A DNA stretch of 64,000 bases from an uncultured Pelagibacteraceae bacterium (GTDB taxonomy: Bacteria; Pseudomonadota; Alphaproteobacteria; Pelagibacterales; Pelagibacteraceae), in contig CACDSN010000002.1 in NCBI GenBank assembly GCA_902555465.1, positions 35,900-99,899 of the forward strand. The letters are read 5' to 3'. Of this stretch, positions 41,665 to 51,813 are shown one piece after another. Both the position numbers and the translations under genes were made by a program. The notes beneath the pieces were generated by a model, which was not told the origin of the DNA, ran no database searches, and worked only from the letters and a program-made list of their open reading frames with translations. Positions within the stretch are counted from its first letter, which is position 1, and every line of letters begins with the position of its first letter.

Positions 41665-43065
41665 ATGAAAAAAGTTGCAACTCGTTTTGCACCCTCGCCC
41701 ACTGGTCCATTACATATTGGTGGCGTTAGAACTGCTCTGTTTAATTGGTTATACTCAAAAAATAAAGGTGGGTCTTTTTTTTTAAGAATTGAAGATACTG
41801 ATAAAGAAAGGTCAAAAGATGAATACAAAGATCAAATTATAAAATCACTTAGATGGATTGGTATTGAAAACGATGGAGACGAATATATTCAATCAAAAAA
41901 AATTAATGATCATATAAATGTTGCAAACGAATTACTGAAAAATGGACATGCATATAAATGTTATTGTTCTTCAGAAGAAATAGAGGAACAAAAAAAAAGA
42001 GCAAAACAAAAAAAAATTCCTTATATTTACGATAGAAAATGGAGAGACAAAAAAGAAACCGATGCTCCAAAAGATATTAAACCAGTAATAAGATTCAAAA
42101 GTAAAATTGATGGAACTACAGTATTAAAAGATTTAGTTCAAGGGAGTATTGAAATTGACAATAATACGATTGAAGATTTTATAATACTGAGAAATGATGG
42201 ATCTCCAACATATAACTTGTCAGCATCAGTTGACGATCATCAAATGAAGATGACACACATTATTAGAGGTGATGACCATAAAATAAATACCTTCAAACAA
42301 ATACAAATTTATCAAGCTATGAAATGGGAACTACCTTCATTTGCTCATATACCCTTGATACACACAATTGAGGGAAAAAAATTATCAAAGAGAGATAAGG
42401 CATCTACGCTAGATGATTATTCAAAAATTGGTATTATGCCAGATGCTCTTAGAAATTATCTTCTTAGATTAGGATGGTCTTATAAAGATAAAGAAATTTT
42501 CACTTTGGATGAGAGTATTAAACATTTTAATCTTGAAGGAATTGGCAAATCTCCATCGAAGCTAGATATGAGTAGAATTTTATCAATGAATGAGCACTAT
42601 ATTAAAAATATAAATGAAAATGATTTATTCAATCAACTAACAGAGTATTGCAAATTATATAAAAGTGAAATTAAGCCAGATAAGAAAGATAAGATTAAGA
42701 AATCACTTACCTTTCTAAAAAATAAAGCCAAAACCTTGGAAGATATATTTAATAATGGCCAATATATAATGGTAGACGAGGTCAATTTTAATCAAGATGA
42801 TATTAAGTTAATTGACGATAAGGCCAAAAAAGTCATTTCTGATTTTAATATTCAATTAGGTAGTGTTGATAAATTTAGCAAGGTAACATTGGAGCCAATA
42901 GTGAATGAACTCATCAAATCAAACTATACTAATTTTAAAGGTGTTGGACAGCCTTTAAGAATAGCTTTAACGGGTTCAAAATTTGGACCTGGTATTTATG
43001 ATATAATTATTTCTCTTGGAAAAGAGGAAGTAAAAAAAAGATTAACCAATAAGAAATTTTTTTAA
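41665..43065 (+). CDS. gltX: Glutamyl-tRNA synthetase
   Basis: VATRFAPSPTGPLHIGGVRTALFNWLYSKN, EGKKLSKRDKASTLDDY. Confidence 0.97.
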   Translation: MKKVATRFAPSPTGPLHIGGVRTALFNWLYSKNKGGSFFLRIEDTDKERSKDEYKDQIIKSLRWIGIENDGDEYIQSKKINDHINVANELLKNGHAYKCYCSSEEIEEQKKRAKQKKIPYIYDRKWRDKKETDAPKDIKPVIRFKSKIDGTTVLKDLVQGSIEIDNNTIEDFIILRNDGSPTYNLSASVDDHQMKMTHIIRGDDHKINTFKQIQIYQAMKWELPSFAHIPLIHTIEGKKLSKRDKASTLDDYSKIGIMPDALRNYLLRLGWSYKDKEIFTLDESIKHFNLEGIGKSPSKLDMSRILSMNEHYIKNINENDLFNQLTEYCKLYKSEIKPDKKDKIKKSLTFLKNKAKTLEDIFNNGQYIMVDEVNFNQDDIKLIDDKAKKVISDFNIQLGSVDKFSKVTLEPIVNELIKSNYTNFKGVGQPLRIALTGSKFGPGIYDIIISLGKEEVKKRLTNKKFF

Positions 43066-44178
43066 TACCAAACAAGCTTCATCAGACGATGAAGTTTTTG
43101 ATCTGATTTTAATTAAAGTTTCCTCACAATCATTAATTTGTTTCTTCATTAATTCAGGATTTTTTAAGAAATATACAACCGAATTATAAATCTCTTTAGC
43201 ATTACATTCTTTTTGAATTAACTCTGGAATTATTTCTTTATTATTAATAATATTAATTATGTTAGCAAATCTTATTTTGACTAACATTTTAACAATTAAA
43301 AAATTTAAAAAATTCATTTTATAGATAATTATAGAAGGAACTTTTGCATTACAGATTTCAAGAGAAACTGTGCCAGATTTAGAAACTGCAAAAGTAGATT
43401 TATTTAGTATTTGTTTTTTTATATTTTCGTCAGAAATAACTTCGACATTTTTTAAATTTACATAACTAATCTTTTCACTAATTAAATTTTTATTTTGATC
43501 AGTTGCATGAAATACAAAAGTTAAATTATTAAATTTTGTATTCATCAATTTTATAAAATCAATTAATATAGGTAAAAGTAAATTTACTTCAGATGATCTG
43601 CTCCCTGAAAAAACAGAAATAATTTTTTTATCTTTTGATATAAAGTTAGATAGATCTGTTTTATCTTTTAAATCTTGTTCTAATAAAGGATGACCTACAA
43701 AAGTATTTGGAATATTTTCTTTATCAAAATATTTTTTTTCAAAATCAAATAATAATAAAATATGATCTAGGAATTTTTTAAATTTTTTTACTCTACCCTC
43801 TCGCCAAATCCATACTTGTGGAGCTACATAATGAACTGTTTTAATCTTATTATTTAATTTTTTAACTTTTTCAGCAATTCTTAATGTAAAATCAGGACTA
43901 TCAACACTGAACAAAATATCCGGGTTAAATTTTATTATTTCCTCTACAGTTTTATTTATTTTATTCTTTATTTTGAAAATATTAAAAAAAACACTTGTGA
44001 AGCCAATGTAGGTGATTTCATTAAGATCAAAAATAGATTTTATTCCCAATGAAGCTAAATGTGTTCCACCAACACAAGAATACTCAATATTTGGATTATT
44101 TTTTTGAAGTTTAGATATAACTTTAGACGCAAGTTTATCTCCAGAAGGTTCCCCGGTTAATATAAAAATCTTTTTCAT
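43042..44178 (-). CDS. lpxB: Lipid-A-disaccharide synthase
   Basis: IFILTGEPSGDKLASKVISKL, VGGTHLASLG, YVAPQVWIWREGRVKKFKKFLDHILLLFDFEK, FVGHPLLE. Confidence 0.96.
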   Translation of the reverse strand: MKKIFILTGEPSGDKLASKVISKLQKNNPNIEYSCVGGTHLASLGIKSIFDLNEITYIGFTSVFFNIFKIKNKINKTVEEIIKFNPDILFSVDSPDFTLRIAEKVKKLNNKIKTVHYVAPQVWIWREGRVKKFKKFLDHILLLFDFEKKYFDKENIPNTFVGHPLLEQDLKDKTDLSNFISKDKKIISVFSGSRSSEVNLLLPILIDFIKLMNTKFNNLTFVFHATDQNKNLISEKISYVNLKNVEVISDENIKKQILNKSTFAVSKSGTVSLEICNAKVPSIIIYKMNFLNFLIVKMLVKIRFANIINIINNKEIIPELIQKECNAKEIYNSVVYFLKNPELMKKQINDCEETLIKIRSKTSSSDEACLVLKKFLIG

Positions 44179-44969
44179 TTTACTGAGATAAACATTTTAT
44201 TTTTATTAGCAAATTTAATACATTTGTTTTCATCTAAAAAAACGTGTTGTTTACTTTTTATAACAATCCCTTTTAATCCAGCTGTCTTACTTTGTTTTAA
44301 AGTTTTTAATCCAATAGTTGGAAGATCTACTCTCAAGTCTTGTTTCTTTTTTGGAAACTTGACTAAAACTCCGTGATTTCTAAATTTTTTACTTCTGCTT
44401 TTCTCGAGCATTTTTTTAGTTCCACCTTTTCCTTCTATAGAAACTACTTTTTTATTTCTAACTACAGCACCCTGGCTAAAATTATATTGTCTTAAATTAT
44501 TTAAAGTTTTTATTGCTTTTTTAATATCTAATTGATCATCTTTATTTGGTTTAATCTTTGAATAATTTCCCTTTTTTAATGAAAGTTCTGGATTAAATTT
44601 AAGCGAATTTTCAGTTTTTATCTTATTTTGAGATAATATTTTAATGATTTCTTTTAATATTGCTGCGTCTCCAAGTTTAGATGCTTTAATTATTCGAGGA
44701 ATATAATAAATACCTTTAAAATCTAATTTTAATTTTGAAAGGTTAGGTTTATTTACTTTTCCAGCAAATAGGACTTTTTTACAGTTATTTTCTTTAAGAA
44801 TATTAATCATTTTACCAAATTGACCTATAGAAACTGAATAAGATTTTCTTTCTTTTTTAAATTTTTTTGATTTTGACAAATCGATTATTAAATATTCTAT
44901 TTTTCTTTTTTTAACAGATTTAAGAATTTCTTTTGGAAAATCAGTATCGCCAAAAATTAATCCTATCAT
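44175..44969 (-). CDS. lpxI: UDP-2,3-diacylglucosamine pyrophosphatase LpxI (DUF1009)
   Basis: IGLIFGDTDFPKEILKSVKKRKIEYLII, IGQFGKMINILKENNCKKVLFAGKVNKP; between lpxA and lpxB. Confidence 0.93.
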   Translation of the reverse strand: MIGLIFGDTDFPKEILKSVKKRKIEYLIIDLSKSKKFKKERKSYSVSIGQFGKMINILKENNCKKVLFAGKVNKPNLSKLKLDFKGIYYIPRIIKASKLGDAAILKEIIKILSQNKIKTENSLKFNPELSLKKGNYSKIKPNKDDQLDIKKAIKTLNNLRQYNFSQGAVVRNKKVVSIEGKGGTKKMLEKSRSKKFRNHGVLVKFPKKKQDLRVDLPTIGLKTLKQSKTAGLKGIVIKSKQHVFLDENKCIKFANKNKMFISVK

Positions 44970-44970
44970 T

Positions 44971-45750
44971 TTATGAAAATGGTGTGCAAATAGATCTTTT
45001 TTTATCTTTTGTTATAAAGTCAATTACATTCTTAACTAATGGATTTTCTTTAAAAGAACCATTTAATTTACTTATATTTTCATTGATATTATTCGTAGCA
45101 AAAATCTCTTTGTAAGCTTCGCTTAACCCTAAAATATCTTTATTTTCAAACTTAGCTCTTCTTAAACCTATTAAGTTTAATCCTTGTAATGAGTTTCTAT
45201 TTCCTGTTGATAATCCATAAGGTATTACGTCATGAAGTACGCCTGTCATTCCTCCAATCATTGCCATCTCACCAATTCTAGTAAATTGTTGTACTGCTGA
45301 ATTGCCACCTATAACTACATTATTTTCTATTGTTACATGTCCACCTAAAGGTACATTATTGGCTATAATCACATTATTACCAACTCTACAATCATGAGCA
45401 ATATGTGAGGAAATCATAAATAAACAATTGTTTCCTATTTTTGTTAATCCTCCTCCTCCAACTGTACCTGGATTTACTGTTACATATTCTCTAAATCTGT
45501 TGTTATCTCCAATTTCTAATAAAGTTTTTTCACCATTAAATTTCAAATCTTGAGGATCATTTCCTATTGATGCAAATGGATAGAAAGTATTTCCTTTCCC
45601 AATTTTTGTATTACCGGAAATATTTACGTGAGAATGAATTGTTACTTTCTCACCTATTTCAACATTTGGTCCAATTACTGTGAATGGTCCAATTTTTGCA
45701 GTTGAATGAATTTTTGCATTATTATCAATAATAGCTGTTTTATCTATCAT
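44971..45750 (-). CDS. lpxA: UDP-N-acetylglucosamine acyltransferase
   Basis: Hexapeptide repeats; IDKTAIIDNNAKIHSTAKIGPFTVIGPNVEIG, SSHIAHDCRVGNNVIIANN, GLNLIGLRRAKF. Confidence 0.96.
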   Translation of the reverse strand: MIDKTAIIDNNAKIHSTAKIGPFTVIGPNVEIGEKVTIHSHVNISGNTKIGKGNTFYPFASIGNDPQDLKFNGEKTLLEIGDNNRFREYVTVNPGTVGGGGLTKIGNNCLFMISSHIAHDCRVGNNVIIANNVPLGGHVTIENNVVIGGNSAVQQFTRIGEMAMIGGMTGVLHDVIPYGLSTGNRNSLQGLNLIGLRRAKFENKDILGLSEAYKEIFATNNINENISKLNGSFKENPLVKNVIDFITKDKKRSICTPFS

Positions 45751-46724
45751 TTATTTTCTCTAATAAAATTTTTTAAATCTTTTGCTGGATATCCCATAAC
45801 CTTCGAATTATCTGGAATATTTTTAATAACCCCACTGCCACCTCCAATTTGTACATTACTTCCAATTTTAAGATGTCCAGAGATACCAGCTTGTCCGCCT
45901 ATCATTACATTATTGCCTAATGTTGAACTTCCTGCAAATCCAACTTGACCAGCAATAATACAATTTTCACCTATTTTAACATTATGAGCTATATGTATTT
46001 GATTGTCTAAATATGTATTTTTTCCAATTATTGTATTCGAAAGAGAGCCTCTATCTATTGTTGAGCCACAACCAATTTCTACATTATCTTCAATTATTAC
46101 TATACCAATTTGTGGATATCTAAAGTTTGAATTTTTATCAGGAAAGAAACCAAATCCTTTTTTTCCAATAATACCACCATCTAAAATATGAACATTATTT
46201 TTAATTAATGAATTTCGAATTATTACATTTGATCCTATTGAGCAGTTATCACCAATAGATACATTTTTCTCAATAATAGAGTTGTGCCCTATTAAGCAAT
46301 TTGAGCCAATCTTTACATTTTTACCAATTAAAACATTTTTTCCATAGTTTACTGTATCTTTAAATTTTGTATTTTTTATATCCTCTACAGAATTATCGAA
46401 ATCATCGTTTATAGAGTCTGGATAAAAGATTTTTGTTATTTTAGCTGTATGTAATAAAACATTATCTGAAATTAGAGGTTTGCATGTACTTGGTAAAAAT
46501 GATTTAAGACTTTCTGTAGTTATACAAAAAGAAGCTTTTGTATTTTTAGCAAATTGAAGATATTTTTTTGAATGAAAAAAGGTAATATCAGTTTTAATTG
46601 AAGTATTTAGATCTTTAATATCTATAACTTTTTCTTCAGCATAATTTAAATTTTTTAATCCAACTGCTTTAATTAAATAATTTATATCATATGGGCCAGT
46701 ATTTTTAAAAAAAAAATTAGACAT
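45747..46724 (-). CDS. lpxD: UDP-3-O-(3-hydroxymyristoyl)glucosamine N-acyltransferase
   Basis: Hexapeptide repeats; GCGSTIDRGSLSNTIIGKNTYLDNQIHIAHNVKIGENCIIAGQVGFAGSS; likely start at MSNFFF (46724). Confidence 0.95.
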   Translation of the reverse strand: MSNFFFKNTGPYDINYLIKAVGLKNLNYAEEKVIDIKDLNTSIKTDITFFHSKKYLQFAKNTKASFCITTESLKSFLPSTCKPLISDNVLLHTAKITKIFYPDSINDDFDNSVEDIKNTKFKDTVNYGKNVLIGKNVKIGSNCLIGHNSIIEKNVSIGDNCSIGSNVIIRNSLIKNNVHILDGGIIGKKGFGFFPDKNSNFRYPQIGIVIIEDNVEIGCGSTIDRGSLSNTIIGKNTYLDNQIHIAHNVKIGENCIIAGQVGFAGSSTLGNNVMIGGQAGISGHLKIGSNVQIGGGSGVIKNIPDNSKVMGYPAKDLKNFIRENK

Positions 46725-46778
46725 AAATAAGTTTAATATCAAAACTTATTTTAAATGCTTATCAAGATTTGTTGCTAA

Positions 46779-47225
46779 TTATTTCCTATCAACAATTGTT
46801 GCAGACCATTGTGCATCAGCCATTTTTTTTTCATCAACAAAAGCCTCGCCCTTGTATTTCCAAACTCTGCCGTGTGATCTTATGGCTTCAATATTTAGTT
46901 CAAGTTTACAATCAGGTATTACAGGATTTCTAAATCTAGCCTTCTCAACGCTCATTAAAAAAACTAATTTGTTTTCATATTCAGACTTATCTATACCAGC
47001 AGCAGTAAGTGCTGCTGCTGCTTGGCCAAAAGCCTCTACAATCAAAACTCCTGGCATAACTGGTTGCCCAGGAAAATGTCCCTGTACAAAAAAACTATCT
47101 TTTTTAACATTAACAACTGCTGTAGCAGAAAATAATTTTTTAATATTCTTTAATTCGTCAATTAAAAGCATTGGCTCTCTATGTGGCAATAAATTAATTA
47201 TATCTTGTTTAGTTAATTTTTCCAT
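46779..47225 (-). CDS. fabZ: 3-hydroxyacyl-ACP dehydratase FabZ
   Basis: INLLPHREPMLLIDEL, FVQGHFPGQPVMPGVLIVEAFGQAAA. Confidence 0.97.
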   Translation of the reverse strand: MEKLTKQDIINLLPHREPMLLIDELKNIKKLFSATAVVNVKKDSFFVQGHFPGQPVMPGVLIVEAFGQAAAALTAAGIDKSEYENKLVFLMSVEKARFRNPVIPDCKLELNIEAIRSHGRVWKYKGEAFVDEKKMADAQWSATIVDRK

Positions 47226-47227
47226 AT

Positions 47228-47749
47228 TTATTTAATTTCAAAACTTTTAATTTTATTATTTATAATTTTTTGTAAATCATTTGTAACATCTAAGTTAGAT
47301 TTTCCAATTAACATTTGATTAGATGACATAATTATATCTATATTATTATTTTCTGCAAATGATTTTAAAATTTTATTGATCTCAGTTTGAAATGATTTTA
47401 AAACTTCTTCTTTTTCATTATTTATTTTTTTTATTTTTGTAATACGATCTTGATTAAAATTTTTAATTTCATTATTCAAATTCTTAACTTTTTTAGCATA
47501 TTCTTCTGGTTGTAAAATATTTTTTTGGGAAATTAAGGAGGTTTCTTGGTCTTTTATTTTTTTTTCAATTTTTTTTAATTCATCATTTAAATCTTTATTT
47601 TTATCAGAAAAATGTTTAATTATTTTTTGACCAACATTTGATTTGTTTATGAGAATGTCGAGATTAGCGTAAACTATATTTTGACTATTCGCTTGAAATG
47701 TTACAAGTAAAAATATTGTTATTAAAAATAAAGTTTTCAATTTTTTCAC
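47228..47749 (-). CDS. skp: OmpH/Skp periplasmic chaperone
   Basis: Signal peptide, IVYANLDILINKSNVGQKIIKHFSDKNKDLNDELKKIEKKIKDQE coiled coil; adjacent to bamA. Confidence 0.88.
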   Translation of the reverse strand: MKKLKTLFLITIFLLVTFQANSQNIVYANLDILINKSNVGQKIIKHFSDKNKDLNDELKKIEKKIKDQETSLISQKNILQPEEYAKKVKNLNNEIKNFNQDRITKIKKINNEKEEVLKSFQTEINKILKSFAENNNIDIIMSSNQMLIGKSNLDVTNDLQKIINNKIKSFEIK

Positions 47750-50001
47750 TAAAAAGTAGTACCTATATTAAATCTTACTGTTTCTGTTACGTCTGTTGAG
47801 TTTTTAGTGATAGGTAGTGAATAGGAAATACTTAAAGGACCGATTGGAGTAAACCAATCTAATGCAACACCAGTAGCGGATCTAATTTTACTATTTTCAT
47901 CAATTGTTGAACTATAATCAACTCCCCAAACATTAGCAGCATCAAAGAAAAAACTTAAATCTAAATCTTGTACTTCTGTAAATATTCTTGGCAAAGTAGA
48001 TGCTATATTAAATGATGTGCCATAGTTACCACCAATATAGTCGTTACCGTCTTTGGGGCCAATTTTTCCTGGTTCAAATCCCCTTAATTTTCTAGAAGGA
48101 ATAAATATTCTCTTAGTTATTCTAGCGTCTTCACTTGTTATAGAATTTGCAGTTGATAGATATGCGCCAACTGAAAATATCGCACCACCACTTGTTTGAA
48201 AGTAATTTGTATAATCAATACTATTAATTAACGTATAATCATCTGAATATATAGGTAGTTCTTGACTAAATTTAAACTTAAAACCATCTGAAGGATTAAA
48301 ATTTTGATTTAATTTATTTAATGTTAAATCATAATTTAATAAAAAATCTAAATAATTCCCCTCTTGTTTTTTTTTTTGAGATGAGGCATTTGAATTTGTA
48401 GTTATTTTCTCATAATAATTTGAAAAAGTCGGGGAAAAGAAAATATCATCAAATTGCTCATAAGAAGTTCCAAAATTATATCCTGTTTTTTCTGTTTTAT
48501 ATCCATATTTAGTTAAAAAATCGTTTTCAGAACGTTGAAAGCCTCTATTAAAGGATTTTTCTGTATTTTTAAAATTTGGTTCATTCATAAAAAATTTTAA
48601 TCTAATAGTATCGTCTGTAACTGAAAAATTAGTACCTAATTTAATACCCTCCCCAAGATAGTTATTTTCACTTACACCAAAACTTAATGAAGAACCATTA
48701 GTGCCTGTTCCAGCTCCCGCAAATATTTCACCTGTGGGCTTTTCTTCGACCTTAATGTTTAATACCTTTGTTTTTTTTATATCATTTGTATCTTCATCAG
48801 TTTCAACAGATTTAAATAAACCCAAACCTCTAATATTATTATATGACTTATTTACTAATATTTCGTTGTAAGGATCACCTTCATCAGTAAGCAATTTATT
48901 TCTAATAACTCTCTCAGAGGTAATATTATTTCCAAATATATTTACTTTTTCAACGTAAAATTTTTCTGTATCCTTCAAATTAATAATTAAATTAATTTTA
49001 TTATCATCAACTATACTTTCATTATAAGTGGCACTTACGAATTCATAATTTTTATTTAAAGCAACCTCGTCAATTTGATCTAGTATTTTTTCAATTCTAT
49101 TGAAAGAATATGGTTTAAATTTAAGTTTATCAAATAATTCTGTTAATTTAATAAAATCATTTTTATCATATTCATCTGGTAGATTTAGTTCAAAATTATT
49201 AAAATAATATTTCTTACCAGCATCAATATTAAAAATTATTTCAAAGTATTTATTTTCTATTACTTGAGCATATGAGCTATTAATAATTACATTAAAGTAT
49301 CCACTGTTTCTATAAAAATTTTTTAATAATTTTTCATCAAACATTATTCTTTGTATATCTAATGTTTTCTTCTGAGATATTATTTTCCAGAATCTGGCTT
49401 CTTCTGATGCTATTACTTTTCTCAATTTATTATCTTTAAAAACTTTATTTCCTAGAAATTTTATGTTTTTGATTACGGCTTTATCACCTAATTGAACATT
49501 ATAAATAATATCTACCGTGTTATTATCATTATTTTTAATTTTGGTATCGATTTTCGCAAAATAATAACCATTAGCTTTTAGAATATTTAACATTCTATTT
49601 TGATCTTCTTTTATTTTATTTTTAACAAATGATGATTTTTCTTTTTGATTAATTATTTTTTTTATATTTTCTACAACTGATTTTTTTTTAATTCCTTCTA
49701 TAACTAATGATTGAATTAATGGATTTTCTGAAACATTAATAAATAAAATATTATTTTCAAATTCTACTTTAATATCTTCAAAAAAAGATGTTTCGTATAA
49801 TTTTTTAATTATTTCATTTAAATTATTTTCATTGATGTCTTCACCTATTTTAACTTCACTGAATAGAATTAAAGTTTCATTAGAAATTCTATCATTACCT
49901 GAAATTTGAAATTTTTTTATAACTTCTGCTTGAGATGTATTTAAATAAAAAAATATTATTAATAATGATCTTAGAATTATTCTTTTAGTATTCTGAAACA
50001 T
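47749..50001 (-). CDS. bamA: Outer membrane protein assembly factor BamA
   Basis: Signal peptide, POTRA repeats (KKFQISGNDRISNETLILFSEVKIGEDI...), C-terminal barrel ending ...SISYSLPITKNSTDVTETVRFNIGTTF. Confidence 0.95.
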   Translation of the reverse strand: MFQNTKRIILRSLLIIFFYLNTSQAEVIKKFQISGNDRISNETLILFSEVKIGEDINENNLNEIIKKLYETSFFEDIKVEFENNILFINVSENPLIQSLVIEGIKKKSVVENIKKIINQKEKSSFVKNKIKEDQNRMLNILKANGYYFAKIDTKIKNNDNNTVDIIYNVQLGDKAVIKNIKFLGNKVFKDNKLRKVIASEEARFWKIISQKKTLDIQRIMFDEKLLKNFYRNSGYFNVIINSSYAQVIENKYFEIIFNIDAGKKYYFNNFELNLPDEYDKNDFIKLTELFDKLKFKPYSFNRIEKILDQIDEVALNKNYEFVSATYNESIVDDNKINLIINLKDTEKFYVEKVNIFGNNITSERVIRNKLLTDEGDPYNEILVNKSYNNIRGLGLFKSVETDEDTNDIKKTKVLNIKVEEKPTGEIFAGAGTGTNGSSLSFGVSENNYLGEGIKLGTNFSVTDDTIRLKFFMNEPNFKNTEKSFNRGFQRSENDFLTKYGYKTEKTGYNFGTSYEQFDDIFFSPTFSNYYEKITTNSNASSQKKKQEGNYLDFLLNYDLTLNKLNQNFNPSDGFKFKFSQELPIYSDDYTLINSIDYTNYFQTSGGAIFSVGAYLSTANSITSEDARITKRIFIPSRKLRGFEPGKIGPKDGNDYIGGNYGTSFNIASTLPRIFTEVQDLDLSFFFDAANVWGVDYSSTIDENSKIRSATGVALDWFTPIGPLSISYSLPITKNSTDVTETVRFNIGTTF

Positions 50002-51148
50002 ATTTTTTTACAATTTTCTTTGCTAAATTTTTTACATCTAATATTTGTTTAATTGATTTGGGTTCAACTCTATAATATTTTTTAAAGATTTTAAATTTAA
50101 TTATTTTATTTAAATATATTATGAGTTTTTCATATTTAATTTGTTTATTTAAGAACATATTCACTAACTCGTCGTTAATAGAGATCAATATTGTTTCAAA
50201 AAAACTATGCTTATTTGGAATAAATTTTAAAAGTTTTAATGATTTAAACTTACTTATATTAGGTTTTGTAAGATTTATGTTATTGATTTTATTTATATTA
50301 AGTTTGTTAATCCGGTATACATTATTAGATGAACCTTCATATAAAGAATTAAATATAGGTATTTCCATATTTGGTTCATGAGCTAATATTTTAATAATAC
50401 CATTTTTCAGAACTATAATTGAATGTATATAAGAATTTGGATTTACTAAAATATCAATCTTGTTTAAATTTATATTAAATATTTTTTTAGCTTCAATTAC
50501 CTCAAAAACTTTGTTCATTAATGTAGAAGAGTCGATTGTAATTTTTTTTCCCATTTTCCAATTAGGATGTTTTAAAGCATCTCTAATTTTAATATTTTTT
50601 ATTATGCGCTTTTTGAGAAAAGGGCCACCAGATGCTGTTATTATTATTTTTTTAATGTTTTTCGTATTTTCGTCTATAAGTTGATAAATTGAAAAATGTT
50701 CTGAATCTACTGGTATAAATTTAGTATTATATTTTTTTAATTCCTTTTTAATCAGATTCCAGCCGCATATTATAGACTCTTTATTTGCAATAGCTATTTG
50801 GCTTGTATATTTAATTATTTTTAATGTTGGTTCTAAACCATCTAGTCCAGATATAGCATTTATTGAATAATTTATTTTTTTTTTAAATATATTTTGAAAA
50901 TTTTCATAATTATTAAAAATTTTTATTTTTTTTTTTGCGAATTTGCTTTTCCATTTAATAAACTGATCGTGATTTTTAATTATTACATTTCTTACATTAA
51001 ACTCATTAGCTTGCTTAAAAATTTTTTGTGCATTGTTATTTGTGGAGAGTAATACTATTTCAAAATTTTTTTTATCTTTTTTTAAAATACTTAGTGTTGT
51101 AATTCCAATTGATCCTGTTGATCCGAATATTGCAATTTTTTTTTTCAT
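49985..51148 (-). CDS. dxr: 1-deoxy-D-xylulose 5-phosphate reductoisomerase
   Basis: KIAIFGSTGSIGITTLSIL, ANKESIICGW, PVDSEHFSIYQLI, ITASGGPF, HPNWKMGKKITIDSSTLMNKVFEVIEA. Confidence 0.96.
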   Translation of the reverse strand: MKKKIAIFGSTGSIGITTLSILKKDKKNFEIVLLSTNNNAQKIFKQANEFNVRNVIIKNHDQFIKWKSKFAKKKIKIFNNYENFQNIFKKKINYSINAISGLDGLEPTLKIIKYTSQIAIANKESIICGWNLIKKELKKYNTKFIPVDSEHFSIYQLIDENTKNIKKIIITASGGPFLKKRIIKNIKIRDALKHPNWKMGKKITIDSSTLMNKVFEVIEAKKIFNINLNKIDILVNPNSYIHSIIVLKNGIIKILAHEPNMEIPIFNSLYEGSSNNVYRINKLNINKINNINLTKPNISKFKSLKLLKFIPNKHSFFETILISINDELVNMFLNKQIKYEKLIIYLNKIIKFKIFKKYYRVEPKSIKQILDVKNLAKKIVKKYVSEY

Positions 51149-51813
51149 TAATATGGAAATTTAAGAATTAAATATGAAGCTGGAAAAGAAAAAATCATAC
51201 CATCGATTCTATCTAAAAGACCTCCATGACCTGGAATAATTTTTCCAGTATTTTTAATTTTGGCCTTTCTTTTAAAATAAGATATTAAAATATCTCCTAA
51301 TTGACTTACTGTAGAAATTATTATTGTAAAAACAAATAAATTAATAGAAAACTTCATTTTTAACTTTTCAATATTGATCATTTCAAAAATAAAATCGGTA
51401 TAATTTAGAAAAAATATTATAAATATTATTGAACAAAAATATCCACCAAATACTCCAGCATAAGTTTTCTTAGGACTAATTTTGGTTAATTTAGGTCCCT
51501 TAAGTATTTTGCCAAATATATATCCGCCAATATCAGTAAATATACATATAAATAATATTAAAATGAAATATATGTAATGTTCATTAATACCATTTCTCAG
51601 ATAATAAACAGAGTAAAAAGATATAATTAAAAAAAACACACCTGGAATATTATATTTTTTATTTTTAGAAATGTGAATCCATTCGTAAATAGATATAATT
51701 AAGCATACAAAAATAAAAAAATTAAAATAATAATTACCCATTATTACAAAAAAAAGGACAACAGGAATCAATAAGATAGAGCTTAAAATCCTTTTTGTTA
51801 ATTCATTAGTCAT
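51148..51813 (-). CDS. cdsA: Phosphatidate cytidylyltransferase
   Basis: ISPKKTYAGVFGG, SQLGDILISYFKRKAKIKNTGKIIPGHGGLLDRIDGMIF. Confidence 0.95.
   Translation of the reverse strand: MTNELTKRILSSILLIPVVLFFVIMGNYYFNFFIFVCLIISIYEWIHISKNKKYNIPGVFFLIISFYSVYYLRNGINEHYIYFILILFICIFTDIGGYIFGKILKGPKLTKISPKKTYAGVFGGYFCSIIFIIFFLNYTDFIFEMINIEKLKMKFSINLFVFTIIISTVSQLGDILISYFKRKAKIKNTGKIIPGHGGLLDRIDGMIFSFPASYLILKFPY

Noticed and set aside
46852-47235. 127 aa plus-strand ORF antisense to fabZ
   Set aside because: Shadow ORF; fabZ is unambiguous.
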